Part shown: positions 32,199-41,282 of the stretch, piece by piece
How the letters are laid out: every line of letters begins with the position of its first letter
Position numbering within the stretch: the stretch's first letter is position 1
Source of the DNA: Anaerolineae bacterium
GTDB lineage: Bacteria > Chloroflexota > Anaerolineae > Aggregatilineales > Phototrophicaceae
Length of the DNA: 64,000 bases
Direction: 5' to 3'
NCBI GenBank assembly: GCA_017303635.1
Contig: JAFLCG010000015.1
Location: 1-64,000 of the forward strand
Made by a program: the position numbers and the translations under genes
The notes under the pieces: model-generated
Seen by the model: the letters and a program-made list of their open reading frames with translations, nothing else
Databases searched by the model: none
Told to the model about the DNA's origin: nothing

Positions 32199-33269
32199 AT
32201 GAAGGGTTTAATCCTCAGCGGCGGTAAAGGTACTCGCCTCTATCCGCTGACCTATACCAACGCCAAACAACTAATCCCGGTTGCCAACAAGCCCGTCCTG
32301 GTACGGGTGATCGAGTCCATCCGCGATGCCGGGGTGGATGAAATCGGCATCGTTATCGGGCAGACTGGCCCCCAGATCAAAGAAGCCATTGGCGATGGTA
32401 GCCGCTACGGGGTGCAGATCACCTATATCCCGCAGGACAGCCCGGATGGTCTGGCACACGCAGTCAAGATCTCCAAGCCGTTCCTCGGTGAGGATAAGTT
32501 TGTCATGTTCCTGGGCGATAACGTCATTCAGGGCGGTATCGGCGGCCTGATTCGCGACTTCGCCAATAGCAGTTGGAACAGCCAGATCGTCCTCAAGGAA
32601 GTGGAAAACCCCTCATCCTACGGCGTCGCCAAGCTGCGTGAAGATGGCAGCATCGAGCAGCTTATCGAAAAGCCGAAGAACCCGCCCAGCAATCTGGCGC
32701 TGGTCGGCATTTATATGTTTGATGAAACCATCTGGGAAGCCGTCAACAGCATCGCCCCGTCCAAGCGTGGCGAGTACGAAATCACTGACGCTATCCAGTG
32801 GCTCATCACAAAAGGCCGCAGCGTCTTCCCGCATGTCCATAAAGGTTGGTGGATTGATACGGGCAAACCGACGGATATGCTGGAAGCCAACAGCCTGGTC
32901 CTGGATGAACTGACTCCCGGAATCGCGCCGGATGCTGTGGTGGAAGGCTCCCAGATCGACAGCCGAGTCGTGGTCGAAGCGGGCGCGCGGATCATTAACA
33001 GCGTCGTGCGTGGCCCAACCATCATTGGTGAAAACTCGGTCATCGAAAACAGCTTCGTTGGTCCCTTCACCAGCATTTATCACCACGTCACGGTGCAAAA
33101 TTGCGAAATCGAACGCAGCATCGTCCTCGAACATGCGTCGCTGGGCAATATCAGCACCCGTATTCAGGATAGTTTGATCGGTCGTCATGCCACCGTCCAG
33201 CACAGCGAAGGCAAGCCGCGCTCGCTCAAGCTGAATGTGGGCGACCACAGCAACCTCTGGATTGTCTAA
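32199..33269 (+). CDS. rmlA: Glucose-1-phosphate thymidylyltransferase, long form
   Basis: A 356-residue sugar-nucleotide transferase. The N-terminal nucleotidyltransferase domain has LILSGGKGTRLYPLTYTNAKQ, the KQLIPVANKP lysine and GDNVIQGG with metal-binding Asp. The C-terminal third (from about 245) is a left-handed beta-helix of hexapeptide repeats (GARIINSVVRGPTIIGENS and so on), as in the long, RmlA-like branch. It makes dTDP-glucose from glucose-1-phosphate and dTTP. The start is ATG 32199 after a weak ribosome site. rmlB follows after the HAD gene; rmlC and rmlD are not in the window, so the end product is uncertain. Confidence 0.9.
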   Translation: MKGLILSGGKGTRLYPLTYTNAKQLIPVANKPVLVRVIESIRDAGVDEIGIVIGQTGPQIKEAIGDGSRYGVQITYIPQDSPDGLAHAVKISKPFLGEDKFVMFLGDNVIQGGIGGLIRDFANSSWNSQIVLKEVENPSSYGVAKLREDGSIEQLIEKPKNPPSNLALVGIYMFDETIWEAVNSIAPSKRGEYEITDAIQWLITKGRSVFPHVHKGWWIDTGKPTDMLEANSLVLDELTPGIAPDAVVEGSQIDSRVVVEAGARIINSVVRGPTIIGENSVIENSFVGPFTSIYHHVTVQNCEIERSIVLEHASLGNISTRIQDSLIGRHATVQHSEGKPRSLKLNVGDHSNLWIV

Positions 33270-33282
33270 CCTTATGGAGTGG

Positions 33283-33302
33283 GGACGCCCTGTTGGGCGT
33301 CC
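33283..33302. repeat. Small intergenic palindrome after rmlA
   Basis: GGACGCCC-tgtt-GGGCGTCC, an eight-pair stem between rmlA and the HAD gene. Confidence 0.7.
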
Positions 33303-33331
33303 GCAATATACCTTTGTAAATCGGATACACC

Positions 33332-34210
33332 ATGACCGAAATCGCAGTTCGTAAACCCATTCAGGCCATTGCCGTTGATCTGGACGGCACACTCCTCAAC
33401 AGCGAACATCGCATGAGCGAGCGCAATGAGAAAGCGGTCAAAGCGGCGCTGGATCAGGGCATTAAAGTCATCATCGCCACCGGCAAAACCTGGATTGCAG
33501 CCCGTCCGCTCATCGAAAAGCTGGGATTAAGAACGCCCGGCATTTACGTCCAGGGAACCTGTTCCTATGGCCCGGATGGCACCCTCATCACCCAGCAAAC
33601 GCTGGAACCACGCCTCGTCCGCCAGATCCTGACCTTTGCGGAAGAACGCGGGTTTGTGATGGGTCTGTATGCAGGTAAACGCATCCTCACCCGTAAGCAG
33701 CATCCACGCTTTGATGAATTGACCGTCGCCTATGACGAACCGAAAGCGGAGTTTGTCGGGGCGCTGCAGAATGTGTTGGACAGCGTGCCGGTCAACAAAA
33801 TTATCGCCATCAAGCCCGATGATCCGCGCGGGGTGATGGGATTGCGCTGGCACCTGACCATGCAGGTCGATGGCAAAGGTCGGTTGCTCCAGGCTGGCGT
33901 TTCCGACATGATCGAAGTCCTGCCGCCGGGAGCCTCCAAAGGGGCGATGCTCAAACAAGTGCTCAAGGAACTTGGCATTCCGCTGGATGCGACCCTCGCC
34001 ATCGGCGATGCTGAAAACGATGTCGAAATGGTGCAGTTGGCCGGGGTTGGGATCGCTATGGGCAACGCCAGCGCCCATCTGAAGGAAGTCGCGGATGCGA
34101 CCGTCGCCACCAATAATCAGGACGGTGTAGCGGAAGCTATCGAACGTTTTGCCTTGACCAAAACTGCCGCCCCGGCAGAGGCACCTGCCCTGCCCAGCGC
34201 TGCCGATTAA
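33332..34210 (+). CDS. Cof-type HAD hydrolase
   Basis: A 292-residue HAD-superfamily phosphatase, type IIB cap. Motif I is VDLDGTLLNSEH near 16-27 with the nucleophile and acid Asp residues, motif II is the Thr in IIATGKTW, and the last motif is GDAENDVEM near 229-237. The C-terminus ends in a low-complexity Ala/Pro tail. Likely a sugar-phosphate or nucleotide phosphatase; the substrate is not evident. It is embedded between rmlA and rmlB on the same strand, so a role on an intermediate of this pathway is plausible. Confidence 0.88.
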   Translation: MTEIAVRKPIQAIAVDLDGTLLNSEHRMSERNEKAVKAALDQGIKVIIATGKTWIAARPLIEKLGLRTPGIYVQGTCSYGPDGTLITQQTLEPRLVRQILTFAEERGFVMGLYAGKRILTRKQHPRFDELTVAYDEPKAEFVGALQNVLDSVPVNKIIAIKPDDPRGVMGLRWHLTMQVDGKGRLLQAGVSDMIEVLPPGASKGAMLKQVLKELGIPLDATLAIGDAENDVEMVQLAGVGIAMGNASAHLKEVADATVATNNQDGVAEAIERFALTKTAAPAEAPALPSAAD

Positions 34211-34290
34211 CCAGTCATATTGGTACGGGCGACCCGTACAAACCCGTAGGGGCGCACGGCTAGTGCGCCCGTGCAAGGAGAAAACACACA

Positions 34291-35334
34291 ATGAAAAACA
34301 TCATGGTCACCGGGGGGGCGGGCTTCATTGGTAGCGCCTTCGTCCGCCAGATGGTCAAAAAGCACCCGGAATTCAACATCATTGCCTTCGACAAACTGAC
34401 TTACGCAGGCAATCTGGAGAATCTGACCCCGGTCAATGACCTGCCCAACTTCAAGTTTGTCCAGGGCGATATTGCGGACCGTGAAGCCGTCCGCAGCACC
34501 TACGAAGAACACGCCATTGATACGGTCGTGAACTTCGCCGCCGAATCCCACGTCGACCGCAGCATTCTCTCGCCGGATGCCTTCATCAACTCCAACACCG
34601 TTGGCGTTCACATCCTGCTCGAATCCGCCCAGAAACACGGCATGGAGCGCTTCCTGCATGTGTCGACGGATGAAGTCTACGGGGACATCGAAGGCGATCA
34701 CTTCTCGCTGGAAGATGATCCTTTCCAACCGAACAGCCCCTACTCTGCCAGCAAGGCGGGCGGTGACCTGATGGTGCGTGCCTACCATGTGACCTATGGC
34801 ATGAACACCATCGTCACCCGTGGCAGCAACACCTACGGCCCCTATCAGTACCCGGAAAAGCTGATGCCCTTCTTCATCAGCGAAGCCATCGACGACCGTC
34901 CGCTGCCGGTCTACGGCAACGGGATGCAGGTGCGCGACTGGTTGCATGTGGAAGATCATGCGGGTGGCATCTACACCGCGCTGATGAAGGGTGAAGCCGG
35001 GCAAGCCTATAACATCGCCGGGGAAAACCAGCAGAACAACATCGATGTCATCCGGCTGATGCTCAAGCACCTGAACAAGCCAGAAACGTTGCTCAAGTAC
35101 GTCCCTGACCGGGAAGGTCATGACCGCCGCTATGCCATGAACTGCGACAAGCTCAAGGCACTGGGCTGGAAGCGCCTCTACGACCACAGCGACTTTGACA
35201 AGGCTGTGGCTGATACCGTCGCCTGGTACAAGGCCAATGAAAGCTGGTGGCGCAAGATCAAGACGGGCGAGTACCTCGAATACTACAAGCGCCAGTATGC
35301 CGCCCGCCTCGCCGCTGCCGGAGCAACTGCTTAG
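34291..35334 (+). CDS. rmlB: dTDP-glucose 4,6-dehydratase
   Basis: A 347-residue short-chain dehydrogenase that converts dTDP-glucose to dTDP-4-keto-6-deoxyglucose. The NAD motif is VTGGAGFIGSAFVR at 5-18, the substrate-binding AAESHVDRS follows at about 92-100, the active site is VSTDEVYGD near 126-134 with the catalytic Thr-Asp-Glu, and the YSASKAGGD motif near 152-160 provides the Tyr-x3-Lys pair. It ends with the GHDRRYAMNCDKLKALGW segment of the family. AAGGAG precedes the ATG. It directly follows rmlA and HAD in the exopolysaccharide operon and is terminated by a palindrome. Confidence 0.95.
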   Translation: MKNIMVTGGAGFIGSAFVRQMVKKHPEFNIIAFDKLTYAGNLENLTPVNDLPNFKFVQGDIADREAVRSTYEEHAIDTVVNFAAESHVDRSILSPDAFINSNTVGVHILLESAQKHGMERFLHVSTDEVYGDIEGDHFSLEDDPFQPNSPYSASKAGGDLMVRAYHVTYGMNTIVTRGSNTYGPYQYPEKLMPFFISEAIDDRPLPVYGNGMQVRDWLHVEDHAGGIYTALMKGEAGQAYNIAGENQQNNIDVIRLMLKHLNKPETLLKYVPDREGHDRRYAMNCDKLKALGWKRLYDHSDFDKAVADTVAWYKANESWWRKIKTGEYLEYYKRQYAARLAAAGATA

Positions 35335-35347
35335 TTCAATACCTCAG

Positions 35348-35377
35348 ATCGGGCGCACAGATACTTGTGCGCCCGAT
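35348..35377. terminator. Convergent palindrome/terminator after rmlB
   Basis: A 12-pair stem ATCGGGCGCACA/TGTGCGCCCGAT with a six-base loop between the convergent rmlB and LLM oxidoreductase genes. It lacks a long T run but its position fits a bidirectional terminator. Confidence 0.65.
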
Positions 35378-35404
35378 GATTCCGCCCTCAGTCCAACACA
35401 TCAT

Positions 35405-36286
35405 CTAAAACCCACTCACTGCCGGGATGATCTCCTTCGCAAACGTCTCTAACGGCGTGATCGTTTCGACATCCGGCATGTTGAAAATCGCGTGCTGGAT
35501 ACCGAGATCCGCCAGCTTGCGACAGTGAGCGATCACCTCACTCGCATTCATCTGCCCCGGTGCCAGATGAACTGTACTCAGGCTCGTTTTCTCAATCGTC
35601 GCGTAATCCCGCTTCAGCGCATCACAATGCCCTTTGAGGACATCAAGCTTGTGCTGAAGGTTATCCCAACCGATACGGTCAAACAGGTTGCAGGCATCAG
35701 CATACTGCGCCACCATCCGCAGGGTTTTCTGCTCGCCCAGACCGCCGATCAGGATGGGTGGATGAGGCTTTGACAGCGGCAACGGCACACACAACGTCTC
35801 CGCCAGTTGATAGTGCTTGCCGGTGTAGGCGTCTACCTTACCTGACCACATCTGATGGGTGATTTGCAGGGCTTCTTCCAGCATCTCAAAGCGATCTTTC
35901 AGCGGTGGGAATGGTACACCCAATCCACGCGCCTCGCGCTCAAACCAACCCGCACCGATGCCCAGGTAAGCGCGCCCACCCGAGAGCACATCCAGCGTCG
36001 TCGCCGTCTTGACTAGCAAACCGGGATGCCGATAGATCACCCCGGTGACCATCGTCCCCAGCTTGACCTGGCTGGTCTTGCCCGCCAGATACGTCAGGGT
36101 GCTGTAGCCTTCCAGCATGTCATTTTCCGGTGAACCGATCACGTCAATCTGAAAGAAGTGATCCATCACCCATAGGCTGTAAAAGCCTCCTTCATCGGCA
36201 ATTTGAGCGATCTCGGCCAGCTTCGGGGCAATCTGTGCTGCCCCGCCCGGCCATGTAAAACTGGGAACCTGTAGACCTATCCGCAT
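35405..36286 (-). CDS. LLM class F420-dependent oxidoreductase
   Basis: A 293-residue luciferase-like monooxygenase superfamily protein of the F420-dependent type. It begins MRIGLQVPSFTWPGG, with LWVMDHFF near 40 and the family hallmark GGRAYLGIGAGWFEREARGLG near 113-133. The substrate site includes HPPILIGGLGEQKTLRMVAQYADACN near 184. The start is ATG 36286; extending further upstream lacks the family N-terminus. It probably reduces or oxidises a small organic substrate using F420. Its gene converges with rmlB. Confidence 0.88.
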   Translation of the reverse strand: MRIGLQVPSFTWPGGAAQIAPKLAEIAQIADEGGFYSLWVMDHFFQIDVIGSPENDMLEGYSTLTYLAGKTSQVKLGTMVTGVIYRHPGLLVKTATTLDVLSGGRAYLGIGAGWFEREARGLGVPFPPLKDRFEMLEEALQITHQMWSGKVDAYTGKHYQLAETLCVPLPLSKPHPPILIGGLGEQKTLRMVAQYADACNLFDRIGWDNLQHKLDVLKGHCDALKRDYATIEKTSLSTVHLAPGQMNASEVIAHCRKLADLGIQHAIFNMPDVETITPLETFAKEIIPAVSGF

Positions 36287-36418
36287 GGGTTGTGCCTCCT
36301 TGTAAAGCTGACTCATCGAGCATACCGGGCTATCCACACTCCGGCGAGGCCATGCTCTACCCGGCATCATGCCGGACTCGTGTAGAATGGCGACAGATAA
36401 TAATTGATGTGAGGGTTC

Positions 36419-37150
36419 ATGCGCGGAAAACGAGTCATTCAACGGCGACAGGCTGGCGGCCTCAACCCGGCCTGTGGCTGCATCGGCATCCTGATCGGCA
36501 CGCTGGTGGTGATGGGGGTAGCGCTCATCCTGCTGCTACCTGCCCTACCCGGTTTGGCGCTGCAGTTCGCCGGATTCAACCGGCGCGGCGATACAGCGAC
36601 AATCTTCCAGAACAATGCCCCGGTGGCCCAACCCATCATCGGGGCCATTCAGCCAGTAGGCGTGAGCGTCAGCGCCGGGAGCTATGGTCGCTTTGATCTG
36701 CCCGCCGGAGCCGGGTATCAGGTCACGGTCGGCACGGGGCAAGCAGCCGTTGCCATCACTGAACAGGCGCTGCTAGATCAATGCCGGTTGCGCTCCAGCC
36801 TATGCGGTGCGGGTAACGGGCAGTTCCGTAATGCCCGCTTTGACTTCAGACCGGGCGGCGCGGTCATCTATGCCGATGCCTTCATTCCAACCTTCAATCT
36901 GTGGCAGACCGTCGGCCTAGTATTGGAGATCGATGCCAGCGGGCGGCAGTTCGCCATCGCCGGAGTGGATGTCGGTGGAGCGCTCTACAGCGTCCCGGAG
37001 AGCGGATTGGGCGCTGAGATTGATGAGATCACCCGGACAGCCAATGATGCCCTCAATCAACTGAGCATCAGCATCAGTGGGAATGGCTATCTCCTGCAAT
37101 CCATCCGGTTAGATGAAACCACCTTCACCATGTTACTTGGCAGGCTGTGA
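36419..37150 (+). CDS. Membrane-anchored protein of unknown function
   Basis: A 243-residue protein with a basic N-terminus and one membrane helix at about 20-48 (CIGILIGTLVVMGVALILLLPA), then an extracytoplasmic region of about 190 residues. That region looks beta-rich with a helix near 200 (IDEITRTANDALNQLSI). Two Cys near 128-134 could form a disulfide. No family is recognised. It is 62 bases upstream of the molybdenum-hydroxylase operon on the same strand, and may be expressed with it; that is only positional. Confidence 0.65.
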   Translation: MRGKRVIQRRQAGGLNPACGCIGILIGTLVVMGVALILLLPALPGLALQFAGFNRRGDTATIFQNNAPVAQPIIGAIQPVGVSVSAGSYGRFDLPAGAGYQVTVGTGQAAVAITEQALLDQCRLRSSLCGAGNGQFRNARFDFRPGGAVIYADAFIPTFNLWQTVGLVLEIDASGRQFAIAGVDVGGALYSVPESGLGAEIDEITRTANDALNQLSISISGNGYLLQSIRLDETTFTMLLGRL

Positions 37151-37212
37151 GCATTCCGGTTTCCCTGTTATAGTTTTTCCCATTGAACACATGGACACGA
37201 TATGAGTTGCGT

Positions 37213-38049
37213 ATGATTACACCAGTCTCTTACCATCGCCCTGCCAGCCTGACCGAAGCCCTGCAACTGGCGCAGGAACCGGGTGCCATCGCCCTCGCCG
37301 GTGGAGCCGCGACCTTCGGTTCGCTGGATCTGCCGTATCAAACCATTATTGATCTGCAAGCCATCCCTGATCTGAAGCGCATCGAAGCCGTCGAGAGCAA
37401 TATCTACTTCGGTGCTGCCTGTTCGCTCCAGCAGATCGTGGAGACTGCCGAGCTGCCTGAAGCGGTCCGCCGCAGCCTGACCCGCGCTATCCCCTTGAAC
37501 CACCGACATGGCACATCCGTCGGGGAGAGTCTGCTCCAGGCAAGTCGTTTCCCGGAATGGCTGGCGGTACTGGTCGCACACGATGCCGGCGTGGAATTCC
37601 TTGACTTCAAAGGAAAGTCGCTGGTGAGCGCCGTGAGCGAACTGCTGGAAAATGATGACCCCTACGCTGGCAAAATCATCACCGGCCTGCATATCGCGCT
37701 GCTCGGTCATGGCGAGGCGCTCGGTGCTGCCCACATTGCCCGCACCCCGGCAGACTCTCCGATTCTGTGCGGCGCAGCCTTCGTACAACTCGAAGGGGAT
37801 ACAGTCGAGATGGCCTATGCCGCGCTCGGTGGAGGCATCCCGCAAGCAGCTCAACGCCTGCACCTGCTTGCGTTGGAAGGACAGCCGCTGAGTGATGAGG
37901 CGATCCGTACGGCGGTCGAGGCGGTCACCGACCAAGTCGACCCGACCAGCGATCATCTCGCCAGTGCCGATTACCGCCGCGCCATGATCCTGGTGGTGCT
38001 GCGCCGCGCCCTAGAAGATTGCCGCGACTTCCTGAGGAGTGGACTATGA
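37213..38049 (+). CDS. Degenerate CoxM-like FAD-domain protein
   Basis: A 278-residue homologue of the FAD-binding subunit of molybdenum hydroxylases (CoxM/CutM/XdhB): HRPASLTEALQLA at the start and the C-terminal CO-dehydrogenase flavoprotein tail DHLASADYRRAMILVVLRRAL. The two flavin loops are altered: the first reads LAGGAATFGSLD where AGGxS/T is usual, and the second is GTSVGESLLQAS in place of GTIGGNLA. FAD binding is therefore doubtful. The start is ATG 37213. The stop overlaps the ATG of the small TPR-like gene (ATGA). It is the natural partner of the fused molybdenum enzyme downstream. Confidence 0.75.
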   Translation: MITPVSYHRPASLTEALQLAQEPGAIALAGGAATFGSLDLPYQTIIDLQAIPDLKRIEAVESNIYFGAACSLQQIVETAELPEAVRRSLTRAIPLNHRHGTSVGESLLQASRFPEWLAVLVAHDAGVEFLDFKGKSLVSAVSELLENDDPYAGKIITGLHIALLGHGEALGAAHIARTPADSPILCGAAFVQLEGDTVEMAYAALGGGIPQAAQRLHLLALEGQPLSDEAIRTAVEAVTDQVDPTSDHLASADYRRAMILVVLRRALEDCRDFLRSGL

Positions 38050-38330
38050 GTGACGAACGCTCGATGGTCGATGCCGCCCGCAAGTATATGAACATGGGCT
38101 TGATCGAGGACGCCTTTGACGAACTGGTCACCCACCTTGATCTCTATCCACAGGATATCGAAGCCTGGCTGCTGACCGCGCAGGTCGCCCCAGACGATGT
38201 GACCGCCATCGAGGCGCTGGAGCAGGTGCTGGCGCTCCAACCCGGTCACCCGGATGCGCTGGAAATGCTCGAATCCCTGCAAAACGAGTTGGATGACGAC
38301 GACTCGGATGATGAACCTCTGGAAATCTAG
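38046..38330 (+). CDS. Small TPR-like protein
   Basis: A 94-residue helical protein. It has two degenerate TPR-like helix pairs, KYMNMGLIEDAFDELVTHLD at about 14-33 and AIEALEQVLALQPGHPDALE at about 57-76, and a very acidic tail DDDDSDDEPLE. It overlaps the preceding FAD-domain gene by four bases and is followed in 21 bases by the molybdenum enzyme gene. Such small TPRs often act as assembly or scaffold proteins; its place in the operon suggests that, but there is no direct evidence. Confidence 0.75.
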   Translation: MSDERSMVDAARKYMNMGLIEDAFDELVTHLDLYPQDIEAWLLTAQVAPDDVTAIEALEQVLALQPGHPDALEMLESLQNELDDDDSDDEPLEI

Positions 38331-38351
38331 TAAATTCAACGGATTGACGTT

Positions 38352-41282
38352 ATGCACATCAACCTGACCATCAACGGCGAGAAGAAAACCATCCCGGTCC
38401 AACCGCACGACCGCCTACTGCGGGTGCTCCGGCGCGAGGGCTACTTCAGCGTCAAATTCGGTGACGAACAAGGCTACACCGGCTCCGATGCCATCCTGTT
38501 GGATGGCGCGCTGGTCAATGCCCAGACGATGCTGGCCGCGCAGGCGGATGGACACACCATCCTCACACTGGAAGGCATCGGCACTTCGACCAACCTGCAC
38601 CCACTGCAAAAAGCCTTCATCGAAACCGGCGCGATCCAGTCCGGCTACAACACCCCGGCGCAGATTCTGGCGGCCTATGCCCTGCTCCAGCGCAACCCTG
38701 ATCCCACCGAGACCGACATCCGCGAAGCCATCGCCGGAGTCCTCGACCGTGAGACCGGCTATGTCAAAGTCGTGACCGCCATCCAGCGCGCGGCGGCTGT
38801 GCTGCGCGGGGAAGAAGTCCCGCCCTACGAGCCGATGGAACGCGCCATCCCGGCTCCGCCCGATCTGTTCAAGACCCCGTGGCCCTTTGAAACCAGCACT
38901 CCGCCAGATGACGGCGGCGATACCGGCCCCGTCCGCACGCGCACCATCCCGGCGCTGATCGTCGCGCCGCCGGAAGTGGCCGAGCGCAAAACGGTCGGTA
39001 AGCCAGAGCCGAAGATTGATGCCATCAAGCTGGCAGCAGGCAAACCTGTCTACACCGATGACATCGAAATGAAGGGGATGCTGCACGCCGCGCTTCTGAC
39101 CAGCCCTCACGCTCACGCCCGCATCACCGCCATTGATGCCAGTGCGGCGCGGGCACTGCCGGGCGTCCACGCCGTCCTGACCTACCAGGATGTGCCGCGC
39201 GTCCTCTACGCCTCCGGTGGGCAGAGCTACCCCAACCCGCCCCCCTACGATCAGGTCAGCCTGGATAACAAAGTCCGGCATGTGGGCGACCGAGTCGCCG
39301 TGGTCGCGGCCGAAACGCCGGAGATCGCCCGCGAAGCCCTCAAACTGATCGAGGTCAGTTACGAGGTACTGCCCGCCGTCTTCGACCCGGAAGAAGCCAT
39401 GCGCCCCGGCGCACCGATCATCCACGACGAACCCGATGTGAAGGACATCCACGAGCGCGAGCGCAACATCGTCCACCACATTGATGCCCACGCGGGCGAC
39501 CCTGACGCGCAGTGGGCCGCTGCCGACCACATCTTCGAAGGCGAGTACCGCGTCCATCAGGTGCAGCAGGCCAGCATCGAGCCGCATGTGGTGGTGACCT
39601 GGTGGGACGAGGACGACCGCATGGTCATCCGCACCAGCACCCAGGTGCCGTTCCACGTCCGCCGGATGGTCGCGCCGCTGCTCGGCCTGCCGGTCAAGCG
39701 CATCCGTGTGATTAAGCCGCGCATCGGGGGCGGCTTCGGCGGCAAACAGGAGATGCTCATCGAAGACTTGTGCGCCCACCTGACCATCGCCACCGGGCGA
39801 CCCGTCCGCTTTGAGTACACCCGCGAGCAGGAATTCACCAGCGCCCGCAGCCGTCACCCGCAGATTTTGCGCTTCAAGACCGGCGTCAAGAACGATGGGC
39901 GCATCACCGCGGCGGAACTCTACCTGATCGGGAACACAGGGGCTTACGGCACCCACGGCCTGACTGTTCAGATGGTGGCGGGCTTCCGCGCCCTGACCAC
40001 CTACAACGCCCCCTACAGCCGCTTCATCTGTGACGTGGTCTACACCAACATCCCCACGCCCGGAGCCTATCGTGGCTACGGTGCGCCGCAGGGACTGTTT
40101 GCAGTCGAGTGCCACATGGAGGAAATCGCTACCGCGCTGGGCATGGATGTGCTGGAGTTCAAGCGGCTCAACGCCATCAAGCAGGGCGACACGATGGTCA
40201 TGTCCCAGGCGTTGGGTGAAGGCCGCGAAGGCTTCCTGCAGGTCGTCTCCACCAGTGCGCTGGAAGAGTGCATCGAGATCGGCGCGCGGGCCATGGGCTG
40301 GCACGACAAGCGCGGGCGCTCACGCAGCGTCCCCGGCAAACCGCACCTGAAGAAGGGCATCGGGCTGGCGATTGCCATGCACGGCACCGGCATCGCCGGG
40401 TTGGATATGGGCGCGGCCTCGCTCAAAATGAACGACGACGGCTCGTTCAACCTGCTGGTCGGGGCGACTGACCTGGGCACCGGGGCGGATACGGTGCTGG
40501 CGCAGATCGCGGCGGAAACGCTGGCGGTACCGGTCAACGACATTCTGGTGTATGCCGCCGATACCGACATGACCCCGTTTGATACCGGCGCTTATGCCTC
40601 CAGCACCACCTACATCAGCGGTGGCGCGGTCCTGAAGGCTGCCGAGGAAGTCCGCCAGCAGATCATCCAGCACACGGCCCGGCACATGCTCAAGTGCTCA
40701 CCGGATGACCTCGAGCTGGAAGACAAGAAGGTCGTCCACCGGGATGGCCGCAGTGTGACTCTGGAACAGGTCGGGTTGCACAGTCTGCATCAGGCGGATC
40801 AGAAGCAGATCATGGCAACAGCCAGCCACATGAGCACGGAAAGCCCGCCGCCCTTCGCCGCCCAGTACGCCGAGGTGACGGTCGATACCGAGACCGGGCA
40901 GGTGACGGTCGACCGGCTGCTGATGGCGGTTGACTGCGGCATTGCCATCAACCCGATCACCGCTTCCGGGCAGGTCGAGGGCGGGATGGTGCAGGCGCTC
41001 GGTTACGCCCACTGCGAGGAGATGACTTACGACGAGCTGGGTGTGCTACAGTCCACCGACTTCGGGCGCTACCACCTCTACCGGGCGAACGAGATGCCTG
41101 CGCTGGATGTGATCTTCGTCGAAACCTATGAGCCGAGTGGCCCTTACGGCGCGAAGGCTGTGGCAGAAATCCCGAAGGACGGGGTAGCGCCAGCACTGGT
41201 CAGCGCCATCTATGACGCGACCGGGGTGCACCTGCGGCAAATCCCGCTGACGCCGGAACGGGTGTGGAAGGCGCTGCGCTGA
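38352..41282 (+). CDS. Fused molybdenum hydroxylase with cysteine-free [2Fe-2S] domains
   Basis: A 976-residue protein with the architecture of Desulfovibrio gigas aldehyde oxidoreductase: an N-terminal plant-type ferredoxin domain and alpha-helical second cluster domain (1-150), then the molybdopterin-binding large domain (about 220-970). The iron-sulfur part keeps the surrounding sequence (LLDG, LHPLQKAFIE, QSGYNTP, ETGYVKV) but every one of the eight cluster cysteines is changed: Asp38, Thr43, Asp46, Gln58, Ser97, Asn100, Asp132 and Glu134. The molybdenum part is intact in GGGFGGKQEM, GAYRGYGAPQGL, GTGADTVLAQIAAE and the catalytic Glu in KAVAEIPKDG near the end. It would make a molybdenum hydroxylase without its normal electron exit. 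There is no frameshift. Confidence 0.85.
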   Translation: MHINLTINGEKKTIPVQPHDRLLRVLRREGYFSVKFGDEQGYTGSDAILLDGALVNAQTMLAAQADGHTILTLEGIGTSTNLHPLQKAFIETGAIQSGYNTPAQILAAYALLQRNPDPTETDIREAIAGVLDRETGYVKVVTAIQRAAAVLRGEEVPPYEPMERAIPAPPDLFKTPWPFETSTPPDDGGDTGPVRTRTIPALIVAPPEVAERKTVGKPEPKIDAIKLAAGKPVYTDDIEMKGMLHAALLTSPHAHARITAIDASAARALPGVHAVLTYQDVPRVLYASGGQSYPNPPPYDQVSLDNKVRHVGDRVAVVAAETPEIAREALKLIEVSYEVLPAVFDPEEAMRPGAPIIHDEPDVKDIHERERNIVHHIDAHAGDPDAQWAAADHIFEGEYRVHQVQQASIEPHVVVTWWDEDDRMVIRTSTQVPFHVRRMVAPLLGLPVKRIRVIKPRIGGGFGGKQEMLIEDLCAHLTIATGRPVRFEYTREQEFTSARSRHPQILRFKTGVKNDGRITAAELYLIGNTGAYGTHGLTVQMVAGFRALTTYNAPYSRFICDVVYTNIPTPGAYRGYGAPQGLFAVECHMEEIATALGMDVLEFKRLNAIKQGDTMVMSQALGEGREGFLQVVSTSALEECIEIGARAMGWHDKRGRSRSVPGKPHLKKGIGLAIAMHGTGIAGLDMGAASLKMNDDGSFNLLVGATDLGTGADTVLAQIAAETLAVPVNDILVYAADTDMTPFDTGAYASSTTYISGGAVLKAAEEVRQQIIQHTARHMLKCSPDDLELEDKKVVHRDGRSVTLEQVGLHSLHQADQKQIMATASHMSTESPPPFAAQYAEVTVDTETGQVTVDRLLMAVDCGIAINPITASGQVEGGMVQALGYAHCEEMTYDELGVLQSTDFGRYHLYRANEMPALDVIFVETYEPSGPYGAKAVAEIPKDGVAPALVSAIYDATGVHLRQIPLTPERVWKALR

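Noticed and set aside
38415..40304. 629-codon frame antisense to the molybdenum enzyme
   Set aside because: Exact antisense of a conserved gene; long only because of GC-rich codon usage. The same holds for other long antisense frames in the window.
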